Assembly: GCA_916613615.1 (NCBI GenBank)
Contig: OU744726.1
Span: 18,913,515 to 18,977,514 of the forward strand
Length of the DNA: 64,000 nucleotides
DNA from: Steromphala cineraria
Lineage: Eukaryota; Mollusca; Gastropoda; Trochida; Trochidae
Direction of reading: 5' to 3'
Below, in pieces: positions 22,534-33,956 of this stretch. The stretch's first letter is position 1. Every line of letters begins with the position of its first letter. Under the pieces are notes generated by a model. It ran no database searches, had not been told where the DNA came from, and was given only the letters and a program-made list of their open reading frames with translations. The translations under genes and the position numbers were made by a program.

Positions 22534-22611
22534 TTTTTAGCTCATCTTGCCTGTATAAAGCAAACTTGATATGATGCCTGATGAGCTACAGAGCCAATGG
22601 CTCTATTTTTT
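22534..22611 (+). mobile_element. Minimal 78-bp pearl-like element D (termini only)
   Basis: A complete 5' end (TTTTTAGCTCATCTTGCCTG) is joined by about 24 bp to a complete 3' end (CCTGATGAGCT, AGAGCCAATGGCTCT, TATTTTTT). It has no GTCC tract and no core monomer. It could be an internal deletion derivative, or a 5' end inserted within element C. Confidence 0.7.
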
Positions 22612-24120
22612 AAATATTGATTTGCATAAACAAACCTTAAGCATAATAATCATGATTGATAATGCACTTTATTATCCATATGTTAAAACACAATTTTTTT
22701 AAAAGACATATTTTCAGTATGAGTACATGTGCACGCCTATATTATGCATGGCAACAGGGTTTTAGATTTTTGACCTTTGACCTTTGTAATTGTAATGTCA
22801 CAGTTGCTTGAAATCCAGAGAAAGCATTCATTTACTAGATATTTATGCGCTAAAATTCAAACATTTTAGTTTACCATTGAGCATTATCAAATTTTAACAC
22901 TATATTGTTCCAACAGCAGTTTCTGATCACCCCCATCACATGCCAAGACCTCTAGAGCAGATATGTATTTGATCTTAAATAATGACTGTCAGAAATTTTT
23001 TTTTATCTTTACTTAAATGGGCTAGAAATTTTTCTTTTGGGCTAGTAACTTTGAAAATTTTCAAGGTCGGTTTGCTAGTGATCTTGAAAATGTTTTTCAT
23101 ACACTGCGGCTATAGTCATGATTAACAACCTGCCAGCAAAAGGAGGCTTTTGTCTCGATAGATATCAGGATGTTTGAAATAGCTGAGTGGATTCAATTAC
23201 GCTGGTGCAACTAGATGACTTTAACAAGGCACATTCCAGTATTTACCGTACAGACTTTAACAAGGTGCTTTAGGTAAGCAAAGCGAACAAAACCGGGCAT
23301 CCTGTAAATTGGATCTGATGTGATCTGATTATATTAGTTATACAGGTAAAGCCACATGTTATCTTAGATTCTTGATTTGAATACTGTGACTGCTTGGTGC
23401 TAATGATGTAATTGCTTTAAATGCAGGTGCTTATGAATCATTTTACTTTGATGTATGCTTGCACTTTATTTATTGGAAAATATACTTAATCTTAATATAA
23501 CAAATGGTTATCAATGTGGGATTGAATTAGAGAAATTAATAGTGTTTACTTTGGAAATGATATTTTTATATCAATGATGGTATTTGATATGAAAAATTAA
23601 TTAGTCTTTTCTTAAGAAATAATATCTTTGATTCAATTTTTTTGTCTAGTGTTATCGTTAAAACTGAAATTTAAATATTTTATTACTATCACGTGTGCCT
23701 TTAGTAATATATTTTTTGGGTTATAATATTTTTTTAACATGTATGACACTTTTTGGTGGATAGAACAAAAACAAATCATTCTTTTTTCAAGTATTTAGCA
23801 AGGAAGCAGAATCCTGGTCAAATAACAGGTGTTTATATGTGAGAATAAGGTGATTTACAAATGTATGAGTGATTATGCTTTTTATGTTTTTGTATGCTTG
23901 TGAGTATATATCTAATCAGTGGTAGGGGCAGTCAATAAAACTTGGACTCAAAGTTCCCACATGAAAACACCAGAATATGAATCAAGTAGTGGTTCTTTTA
24001 TCTGGTTAGTCAGTTCTTTCAAGGATGATAAAGAGTCAAGTGTTTGAAGGTATTATGAAGTGTGACACACACGAAAAGAAAGATTTTCTGGAAAACTTGT
24101 ATATTGTTGTAAGTCAATGT
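22612..24120. other. AT-rich intergenic, nothing recognised
   Basis: No gene, RNA or repeat that I can support. Confidence 0.35.
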
Positions 24121-24128
24121 TCGACATC

Positions 24129-24381
24129 AGTCTAAGTAAACCTAGCCTCAATATGACCCGTTTCACTCTGATATTGAGTCTAGAAAGGTCTAGTAGAGGG
24201 TCGCGTCGGCCGACCTTTCTGCGACCTAGGACCCTCCAACGTTATACGTGCGAAGGCAGACTATTGTGACCTGGTAAGATGAGTTCCGATTGGTCAATTT
24301 GATACGTGGGCTGACACAACCTTTCTAGACTCATTATCGGAGTGAAACGGGTAATATTGAAGCTAGGTTTACTTAGACTGT
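24129..24381. mobile_element. hAT-like MITE family M2, copy 2
   Basis: TIRs of about 60 bp: CAGTCTAAGTAAACCTAGCC at the left, GGTTTACTTAGACTG at the right, with arms extending through TTGAGTCTAGAAAGGT/ACCTTTCTAGACTCA. The 8-bp duplication TTCGACAT flanks it (24121-24128, 24382-24389). It is the better-preserved relative of 6396-6659 and has no coding capacity. Confidence 0.82.
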
Positions 24382-24389
24382 TTCGACAT

Positions 24390-25993
24390 GCCAATTTTGG
24401 CTGAAATATTCTCCAAGCCCAATAAAGCGCCAACTCACTTAATCAACTTACTCATCTTCAAATTGGTGACATTTACTCCAAAACTTTTTGTATTTTCAAA
24501 TAAGAGTGTTATCCAGAAAATCTTGCTTTTCAAACTAGACCACAGTTCCTAGGTACATGTATTAATACAAACAAAATGGTTTTTTTGCAAGATATTGCAA
24601 CTTGATCTCTGTGAATATACAATCAATTGTTATTGTTATGATTCTTAGTGGGTCATTCTCAATTATATTGAAAGTTTTTGTCATCAATGTTTTTTGTGAA
24701 GATGTTACATGTAACATTTATGTGTGATAATTTCCAAGTGTTCCTGTTTCTTACTGATGTAACTACAAACTAACCATGAATAACTGTCTCAATGAGGGTA
24801 AATTGCAAACATATTTAACCTTTTTATGTTATACTTCAGATTGTTCATTATTTGACTTCCATTTGTTTGAAGAGAATTCCATATGATCCATGAAGAGAAA
24901 GAAACAAATTGTTTGACAATTATTAGTCTACGTTCTTTGAATTGCTTTTGCAACTGCAGTTGATTGATTTACTTACGGACAACTATTTACATCATTGATT
25001 TCCCAAAACTCTGTAACTGATTTCTTCAATTGCTGTGATCTTTTGCTGCTGTTATCTATTGTGCCAAATGATTCTTTGCAGCAATTTATGGGATTCACTG
25101 CCTACTGTTAAAGGAAATAATTCATTTTTGGCTATTGGATAAAGATAGATAGAAAATATTTTTGTTATATTGGTAGGTAGATTGTTTAAGTATGATTGAA
25201 ATACAGACATGTATCATTGTATTACATCTACATTTTCTGGTCCGCCAAGCTCCTACAATAAATAGTCTGATAATCTTTTGTAGAAATGCATTGGTTAGAA
25301 ATGTTTCCAACGAGTTTTGTTACCATAAATTTAAGGATATAGCCTCTTAAATTTCATCTCACAATGATCTGTCTCATTGAAAATATACCACCTAAGATAC
25401 TCTCTTGCCTTCATAATTTTTGTCTCTTTTTTTTATATGAATATTGAAATTTTCTTTATACAAACTCACCCTGTCCATTGTTACATTCTCTTGGGGAGAC
25501 ATTCTGAAATGTCTGGAGGCAATACCCTTTATTTGAAGGAAAATGTATGTCCTTTTACAAATATGGTAAACCACGGAATAAGCATATTCTCGAGAAGGAC
25601 GAACTTTCAACAGGATCTCCATCACTAGCACTTGCTAGATTCAGCCTTGCTGGATTGTACCAAAATTTGTGGTTTGGGTTCAGGGCCCTGATTAGTGATA
25701 AGTAGTATCCTCCAAGAAATTTCTTAGTAAACTATCCCCTTCACATGAAAGTGACTACCATAATGTCTCTATTATTCGTCCCTCAAATTTTCTAAAGATT
25801 TTCAGGAAATGCCTGTGTGTGAACTTTTTTCACTTTAATCGCTCATCTGGCACTTTGGTTTGGTTGGTTAATCTTAGATAAATATGAAGAGAATGTGTAA
25901 TTTAATTGAATACAGATTACCGCATTACTGGCAATGTAGTCATTATAAAAATATTTTTAATTTAATACTGCAGTTGAGATAATTTTTATTTGA
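24390..25993. other. AT-rich intergenic, nothing recognised
   Basis: Short open frames on both strands around 25122-25631 have no recognisable protein character. Confidence 0.35.
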
Positions 25994-28900
25994 TTTTTAG
26001 CTCATCTGGCCTGTAAGGCCCGATGGGCTTATGGCATGGCATGGTGTCCGGCGTCCGTCCGTCCATCCGTCCGTCCATCCGTCCGTCCATAAACTTTGTG
26101 GAATTTCGACTTCTTCTCCAGAACCATAAGGCCTAGAAAACTTAAACTTGGTGTACAGACTCCTTGACTAGTGAGGATTAAAAATTGTAGCTTTGGTGGC
26201 CCTGTGGCCCCTAATAAGGGCCACAGGGGCCAAGCCCTTAAAACCTATTTTCATCTTCTTCTCCAGAACCATAAGGCCTAGAAAGCTGAAACTTTGTGTA
26301 CAGACTCCTTGACTAGTGAGGATTATAAATTGTAGCTTTAGTGGCCCTGTGACCCCTAATAAGGGCCACAGGGGCCACGCCCTAAAAACCTATTTTCATC
26401 TTCTTCTCTAGAAGCATTAGGCCTAGAAACCTTAGACTAAGTGTACAGACTCCTTGACTAGTGAAGATTATAAATTGTAGCTTTGGTCGCCCTGTGACCC
26501 CTAATAAGGGCCACAGGGGCCAAGCCCTTAAACCTATTTTCATCTTCTTCTCCAGAACCATAAGGCCTAGAAAGCTGAAACTTTGTGTACAGACTCCTTG
26601 ACTAGTGAGGATTATAAATTGTAGCTTTGGTAGCCCTGTGACCCCTAATAAGGGCCACAGGGGCCAAGCCCTTAAACCTATTTTCATCTTCTTCTCCAGA
26701 ACCATAAGGCCTAGAAAACTTAAACTTGGTGTACAGACTCCTTGACTAGTGAGGATTAAAAATTGTAGCTTTGGTGGCCCTGTGGCCCCTAATAAGGGCC
26801 ACAGGGGCCAAGCCCTTAAGACCTATTTTCATCTTCTTCTCCAGAACCATAAGGCCTAGAAAGCTGAAACTTGGTGTACAGACTCCTTGACTAGTAAGGA
26901 TTAGAAATTGTAACTTTGGTGGCCCTGTGGCCCCTAATAAGGGCCACAGGGGCCACGCCCTAAAAAGCTTTTTTCATCTTCTTCTCCAGAACAATAAGGC
27001 CTAGAAAGCTGAAACTTTGTGTACAGACTCCTTGACTAGTGAGGATTATAAATTGTAGCTTTGGTGGCCCTGTGACCCCTAATAAGGGCCACAGGGGCCA
27101 AGCCCTTAAACCTATTTTCATCTTCTTCTCCAGAACCATAAGGCCTAGAAAGCTGAAACTTTGTGTACAGACTCCTTGACTAGTGAGGATTATAAATTGA
27201 AGCTTTAGTGGCCCTGTGACCCCTAATAAGGGCCACAGGGGCCACGCCCTAAAAACCTATTTTCATCTTCTTCTCTAGAAGCATTAGGCCTAGAAACCTT
27301 AGACTAAGTGTACAGACTCCTTGACTAGTGAAGATTATAAATTGTAGCTTTGGTCGCCCTGTGACCCCTAATAAGGGCCACAGGGGCCAAGCCCTTAAAC
27401 CTATTTTCATCTTCTTCTCCAGAACCATAAGGCCTAGAAAGCTGAAACTTTGTGTACAGACTCCTTGACTAGTGAGGATTATAAATTGTAGCTTTGGTAG
27501 CCCTGTGACCCCTAATAAGGGCCACAGGGGCCAAGCCCTTAAACCTATTTTCATCTTCTTCTCCAGAACCATAAGGCCTAGAAAACTTAAACTTGGTGTA
27601 CAGACTCCTTGACTAGTGAGGATTAAAAATTGTAGCTTTGGTGGCCCTGTGGCCCCTAATAAGGGCCACAGGGGCCAAGCCCTTAAAACCTATTTTCATC
27701 TTCTTCTCCAGAACCATAAGGCCTAGAAAGCTGAAACTTGGTGTACAGACTCCTTGACTAGTAAGGATTAGAAATTGTAACTTTGGTGGCCCTGTGGCCC
27801 CTAATAAGGGCCACAGGGGCCACGCCCTAAAAAGCTTTTTTCATCTTCTTCTCCAGAACAATAAGGCCTAGAAACCTTAGACTAAGTGTACAGACTCCTT
27901 GACTAGTGAGGATTATAAATTGTAGCTTTGGTGGCCCTGTGACCCCTAATAAGGGCCACAGGGGCCAAGCCCTTAAACCTATTTTCATCTTCTTCTCTAG
28001 AAGCATTAGGCCTAGAAACCTTAGACTAAGTGTACAGACTCCTTGACTAGTGAGGATTATAAATTGTAGCTTTAGTGGCCCTGTGACCCCTAATAAGGGC
28101 CACAGGGGCCACGCCCTAAAAACCTATTTTCATCTTCTTCTCTAGAAGCATTAGGCCTAGAAACCTTAGACTAAGTGTACAGACTCCTTGACTAGTGAAG
28201 ATTATAAATTGTAGCTTTGGTCGCCCTGTGACCCCTAATAAGGGCCACAGGGGCCAAGCCCTTAAACCTATTTTCATCTTCTTCTCCAGAACCATAAGGC
28301 CTAGAAAGCTGAAACTTTGTGTACAGACTCCTTGACTAGTGAGGATTATAAATTGTAGCTTTGGTAGCCCTGTGACCCCTAATAAGGGCCACAGGGGCCA
28401 AGCCCTTAAACCTATTTTCATCTTCTTCTCCAGAACCATAAGGCCTAGAAAACTTAAACTTGGTGTACAGACTCCTTGACTAGTGAGGATTAAAAATTGT
28501 AGCTTTGGTGGCCCTGTGGCCCCTAATAAGGGCCACAGGGGCCAAGCCCTTAAAACCTATTTTCATCTTCTTCTCCAGAACCATAAGGCCTAGAAAGCTG
28601 AAACTTGGTGTACAGACTCCTTGACTAGTAAGGATTAGAAATTGTAACTTTGGTGGCCCTGTGGCCCCTAATAAGGGCCACAGGGGCCACGCCCTAAAAA
28701 GCTTTTTTCATCTTCTTCTCCAGAACAATAAGGCCTAGAAAGCTGAAACTTTGTGTACAGACTCCTTGACTAGTGAGGATTATAAATTGTAGCTTTGGTG
28801 GCCCTGTGACCCCTAATAAGGGCCACAGGGGCCAAGCCCTTAAACCTATTTTCATCTTCTTCTCTAGAAGCATTAGGCCTAGAAACCTTAGACTAAGTGT

Positions 28901-30347
28901 ACAGACTCCTTGACTAGTGAGGATTATAAATTGTAGCTTTGGTCGCCCTGTGACCCCTAATAAGGGCCACAGGGGCCAAGCCCTTAAACCTATTTTCATC
29001 TTCTTCTCCAGAACCATAAGGCCTAGAAAACTTAAACTTGGTGTACAGACTCCTTGACTAGTGAGGATTAAAAATTGTAGCTTTGGTGGCCCTGTGGCCC
29101 CTAATAAGGGCCACAGGGGCCAAGCCCTTAAAACCTATTTTCATCTTCTTCTCCAGAACCATAAGGCCTAGAAAACTTAAACTTGGTGTACAGACTCCTT
29201 GACTAGTGAGGATTAAAAATTGTAGCTTTGGTGGCCCTGTGGCCCCTAATAAGGGCCACAGGGGCCAAGCCCTTAAAACCTATTTTCATCTTCTTCTCCA
29301 GAACCATAAGGCCTAGAAAGCTGAAACTTGGTGTACAGACTCCTTGACTAGTAAGGATTAGAAATTGTAACTTTGGTGGCCCTGTGGCCCCTAATAAGGG
29401 CCACAGGGGCCACGCCCTAAAAAGCTTTTTTCATCTTCTTCTCCAGAACAATAAGGCCTAGAAAGCTGAAACTTTGTGTACAGACTCCTTGACTAGTGAG
29501 GATTATAAATTGTAGCTTTGGTGGCCCTGTGGCCCCTAATAAGGGCCACAGGGGCCACGCCCTAAAAAGCTTTTTTCATCTTCTTCTCCAGAACAATAAG
29601 GCCTAGAAACCTTAGACTAAGTGTACAGACTCCTTGACTAGTGAGGATTATAAATTGTAGCTTTGGTGGCCCTGTGACCCCTAATAAGGGCCACAGGGGC
29701 CAAGCCCTTAAACCTATTTTCATCTTCTTCTCTAGAAGCATTAGGCCTAGAAACCTTAGACTAAGTGTACAGACTCCTTGACTAGTGAGGATTATAAATT
29801 GTAGCTTTGGTCGCCCTGTGACCCCTAATAAGGGCCACAGGGGCCAAGCCCTTAAACCTATTTTCATCTTCTTCTCCAGAACCATAAGGCCTAGAAAACT
29901 TAAACTTGGTGTACAGACTCCTTGACTAGTGAGGATTAAAAATTGTAGCTTTGGTGGCCCTGTGGCCCCTAATAAGGGCCACAGGGGCCAAGCCCTTAAA
30001 ACCTATTTTCATCTTCTTCTCCAGAACCATAAGGCCTAGAAAGCTGAAACTTTGTGTACAGACTCCTTGACTAGTAAGGATTAGAAATTGTAGCTTTGGT
30101 GGCCCTGTGACCCCTAATAAGGGCCACAGGGGCCGAGCCTAAAACCTATTTTCATCTTCTTCTCCAGAACAATAAGGCCTAGAAAGCTTAAACATAGTGT
30201 ACAGACTCCTTGAATAGTGAAGATTAATAATTGTAGATTTTGTGACCCTGTAGCCCCTACTAAGGGGGGAAACACATTTGTCACACCCTAAACAAATCAA
30301 ATATACAGCCTGATGAGCTACAGAGCCAATGGCTCTAATTTTTTTTT
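25994..30347 (+). mobile_element. Giant pearl/Helentron-like element E with ~29 monomers
   Basis: 5' end TTTTTAGCTCATCTGGCCTG, GTCC/ATCC tract (26050-26092), about 29 monomers of ~144.5 bp, then CCTGATGAGCT, AGAGCCAATGGCTCT and a T-rich end. Monomer variants follow the order A-B-C-D-A-E, F-B-C-D-A-E, F'-B'-C-D-A-E, F-C'-A-A-E-F''-F'-C'-A-E', then a diverged terminal unit. The six-unit block repeats every 867 bp with very high identity. The identical 107-codon minus-strand frames at 26382, 27249 and 28116 are a consequence of this order, not genes. Confidence 0.88.
26230..28690 (+). repeat. 867-bp six-monomer higher-order repeat
   Basis: Three successive blocks of six monomers are spaced exactly 867 bp apart. 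Type C monomers carry TTGGTCGCCCTG, D TTGGTAGCCCTG, B TTTAGTGGCCCTG and E ATTAGAAATTGTAACTTTGG. This is centromere-like higher-order organisation inside a mobile element core. Confidence 0.85.
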
Positions 30348-31214
30348 CTGTGCTTATTAATGATTTTAAGAAATGGTTGAATCATCAGAAGATACATTTT
30401 TGGCACTTGCTTAAAATTTGAGAAGTGATTTCAATTGAAACAAGTCAGCGGTCGAATCATTGGAGATGTCAAATTAATGGAGAAAATGCTGTATATGTAG
30501 CAAGGCTAAGATGAGGCAGAGATCTAGACCAGTGATAGTTAGCCCTAACTTGGGATGTTGCCCTAACAGTTGGTTTCCTGTGTTGTTGAATTGTGAAATC
30601 ATTTTCTCATTTATATATCATTCTGCAGATTTTATGAACTATGTTTATCAAAGTAAATGTTTAATTCTCTTAACTGTTGGTAGATCAATAGCAGGTGAAG
30701 TGTCGGAGAAAATGAAATTTAATCTTGTTGCTATGGGCTGAAATATTGCCAAAATCTAAATAATTCAATCTTCCACTCAAAACACTCCCTGAAATACTCT
30801 GCAAGAGCAGATGATATATCTTCATTTACTCATATCCTTCCTGCCAAACATTCCCCTGTGACTTTCTTCTAAACAACTATACAGTGCAGGAGTAACTTAC
30901 ATTGACATACAAGAAATCCTACGAGATATAAGGCAAAGGCTAATAGTCAGGAAAACTTACATCCTTGATAATGTATACAGTGTCTGAAATAAGCCAGCCC
31001 AAAACTTTTATTCTGTTACCAGGTAATAGTTAATTTGAAGACCAAAAAAAAAAAAATGAACAACCCTGCTTGTACCAAAACTGACCAGATTCCTGGCTTT
31101 TGGATAAGTCCTTTTGTATGCATTGCTTATAACATGTATATGTTTCACCTATGTTTACTTATATGTATGATCAGTAATCATGCTATCAACATGAAACACT
31201 GCACATTATGTGTA
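30348..31214. other. Intergenic, nothing recognised
   Basis: AT-rich; no supported feature. Confidence 0.35.
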
Positions 31215-31328
31215 GGATAAGACATGACCCACGGGCATTATTGAAAAGTATGCCAGATGCCTGTGGGTAATGCCCACAGGCCAGAGGAGGGCATACTTTT
31301 TACTAATGCCCACGTGGTATGTGTTATC
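31215..31328. repeat. Fold-back element with ~39-bp arms
   Basis: Left arm GATAAGACATGACCCACGGG... and right arm ...CCCACGTGGTATGTGTTATC pair imperfectly. A smaller palindrome (TGCCTGTGGG/CCCACAGGCC) fills the centre. It is MITE-like, with no clear target duplication. Confidence 0.7.
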
Positions 31329-31494
31329 TAACTTATAAACCGACTGAAACAGTGAGAAACAATTTCGTACTGAACTATAAGTTGGACACAGCATTAAAAA
31401 GACGTATTATTTGAGTGCCTATCCAATGTGATTTAGGTTGTGAAATGCATTGAGCGGACGCAGCCACGTCCCCCTTGGTATGTGATGCACGTGC

Positions 31495-31539
31495 GACAAG
31501 CATTAATCTGACAAGCATTAATCTGACAAGCATTAATCT
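31495..31539 (+). repeat. Three exact 15-bp tandem repeats
   Basis: GACAAGCATTAATCT occurs three times in a row without change. Confidence 0.95.
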
Positions 31540-31742
31540 GCCGTGGTACATTGACTGGTATGATTTTTACTTTATAATTGACTCAAAATACCTAGATCCT
31601 CAATTTATTGTTAAGAATGATAAATATTTCTAAGCATTAAGTTTCCTAAAAGTAAATGTAATGATATAAAATATCAATTCACTCTAACTCGGACCTTTGT
31701 TATAAAAACACCGAACATTGCACTACCATCAGTGCTGTCACA

Positions 31743-31800
31743 TTAGCTCAGTAGGCAGAGTGTTTGATTCAGTGATCCAGAGTGATTCAGTGGGTCGAGA
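31743..31800 (+). repeat. Possible tRNA-like SINE relic
   Basis: TTAGCTCAGTAGGCAGAGTG resembles a tRNA D-arm/A-box region, and GTGGGTCGAG further on resembles a decayed B box. No tail or body was identified. Confidence 0.3.
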
Positions 31801-32708
31801 CAGCTAAAACATTTACACATCGGGAATATAAAAATGTGTTGTTTTATTTCAAAATTGACAGTTAATTGACACCTTGACTATTAAAAAATCATCAATCTAA
31901 TTGTTGGAAAATAACTTGGATAACTGCCCAGGGCAGAGGGCATTATTAACGTACTTCCCGGGGCAGAGGGATGTAATCAGACTGGAGGGACAATAGTGTC
32001 CCAGAAAAACAATACAGTGATGTCACTGGAGGTTTAAAACTTATTTTGGCCTATTTGCTATAAGCCTATTTTTGGACTAAGAATGCCTCAGTTATAACCA
32101 GGTTAGATCACCTTAGGGTGAGTGAGCTGTGTGTAATAACCTGATTTGAATTGAATAGATAAATCTCATTTTCATAGTTATCGCTTGTCACATATACAAT
32201 ATATTAAATTGTTTTCAACAGGGTCCCCATATAATGGTATACATAATATATCTTTAAGAAAATTAACCATGAAATGTTGAAATAAATTCAGTTTGGTTAC
32301 ACTTTCTAAGGTGTTGTTTGTTTTTTCAAGCAGAATGAAGTACATTTTGTATAATCACAGTTGGCTTCCTGCCATACATGCTTGTTGAACAAAGGTTTGT
32401 ACACTTCAACTGGTTCTAAAGTCCATGCATATGGACAGACTACAGAGTAATGTGATTGGGATGTTTAAAGTTTTGCACATGTCCAAAGTTTAAAACAAAC
32501 AAGAAGTCTTCTTTTAAGTGTCTGAGAAAAATCAATACCAATCCTTGCATTCATATGCTACTATTGGAATATTCGACAACATTACTGTACTGTAGCTTCG
32601 ATTGCAACACAATCAACATGTGCTTTTGGTGTTGGAGTGCCGTGAACATCAATAGAACATATATCATGCCTGTATAGAACATGATCCAAGGGCATTTTAA
32701 GGAAAGAA

Positions 32709-32886
32709 GGACGTTTTCCTCACAGGGACATGTATCGATTAAATACAGTTAGAAAGACATAATACTCGATAGATCCTACCCTAATACTATATATAAGGAA
32801 AGGGATGTATTAGGGTAGGGTCTATGAGTATTATGTCTTTCTAGCGCTGTATTTAAGCGAAACATGTCCCTGTGGTTTTCCTGAGG
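32709..32886. repeat. Fold-back element with ~80-bp arms
   Basis: The left arm (GTTTTCCTCACAGGGACATG to CCTACCCTAATAC) and the right arm (GTATTAGGGTAGG to CATGTCCCTGTGGTTTTCC) form a long imperfect hairpin around a ~18-bp loop. It lies beside the SINE at 32900-33237. Confidence 0.82.
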
Positions 32887-32899
32887 GAATGTAAAGCGC

Positions 32900-33237
32900 T
32901 ATTAAAAAAAAAAAAAAAATAATAATATAATGAACATTTTTAAGCCTAATATCCAGTGCAAGCACTGCTCATTGGCTGTACATTATCACCCTGAAGGAAT
33001 TGTACTTTCAAAGCCGCTACTAAGCGCTTCGCGCGACCACATAGGTCCGTACTTCCCGTATTCAGGTACCCAATTGTACAGCTGGGTAGACTGAGTGCAA
33101 TGTGGATGAAGTGCCTTGCCCAAGGACACAACACGGTGTAAAGCCCAGGTCACAAATCTTTGGTGTCTCCACCTGGATTCGAACCCGGGTCTTTGGCGTG
33201 ATAGGCCAGCACGCTAACCACTACACCACCGCGCTCC
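32900..33237 (-). mobile_element. tRNA-derived SINE
   Basis: On the minus strand, A box TGGTGTAGTGG (33228-33218) and B box GGTTCGAATCC (33185-33175) are 32 nt apart and match the tRNA consensus. The anticodon-arm region (CTATCACGCC) most resembles tRNA-Asp. The body contains GTGTCCTTGGGCAAGGCA, a block I associate with SINE bodies of marine invertebrates. The 3' limit is unclear; a T-rich stretch on this strand is at 32905-32930. Confidence 0.8.
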
Positions 33238-33399
33238 ACAAACATGAGCTATTGGCCCAAAGAACAACATCCTCATGTCGACGAATCTTGCATCATCTAT
33301 ATCATTATAAGATTGCTTATAAAAACGTAAAAATTATCCGATTGCAAGCAGCAAAAAAAGGGAAGATAACTGTCATTCAATGCTGCAGTTTATAGAAAT

Positions 33400-33879
33400 T
33401 ATCCCCAATGTGCGCAGGTGACTAATCATTCCACAATATATTAACCAGATTCGGAAAAAAACTAGAAAGTGCCCCCCCTTCCTCAAATGCTCCAAACCTC
33501 GAAACAATACTATCATAAAGCACCATTAATGTTCCCTGTTTAATTCAACTTGAATAAATATGCTATCAACTCCACAATTGTAGCAAACAAAATATTCAAA
33601 ATTCTAAATGATTTGATGCTGAAACCATTGAAAAAGACTAAGTCCAAATTGTTGCCATGGAAATAAAAGAAAATTCAATTTTAAAAAATCTATAACCTCC
33701 AAAAGGCACATCTACATGATATACCAGTACACGAAAAACATGGTGTAACATTAGTCAGAATGTATTTCTCTTATGCTGAACGGAATGAATGATGGGTGGA
33801 ACCTGTTTGTTCGATATACGCAGCCTGCGTCCGGAAAGTAATGTCAAATATTCGACACAAAAAAAGGGATGAGAAGAAC
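33400..33879. other. Intergenic, nothing recognised
   Basis: No supported feature. Confidence 0.35.
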
Positions 33880-33956
33880 ACAAGCACTTGATGAATGGGT
33901 ACTATTGCTCATGTACTATATAGTATATGAGCAATACCCATGCATCAAGTGCTTGT
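33880..33956. repeat. 77-bp near-perfect palindrome
   Basis: Left arm ACAAGCACTTGATGAATGGG mirrors right arm CCCATGCATCAAGTGCTTGT, meeting at a TATATA centre with almost no loop. It could extrude as a cruciform or be a MITE relic. Confidence 0.85.

Noticed and set aside
26382..29885. Five minus-strand frames of 107 codons with identical or similar proteins
   Set aside because: They are produced by the ~145-bp satellite monomers and repeat with the 867-bp period; no start context, no protein features, and they are inside a non-coding element.
25994..30347. CRISPR-like regular repeats
   Set aside because: Monomers are directly adjacent without unique spacers, and the genome is eukaryotic.
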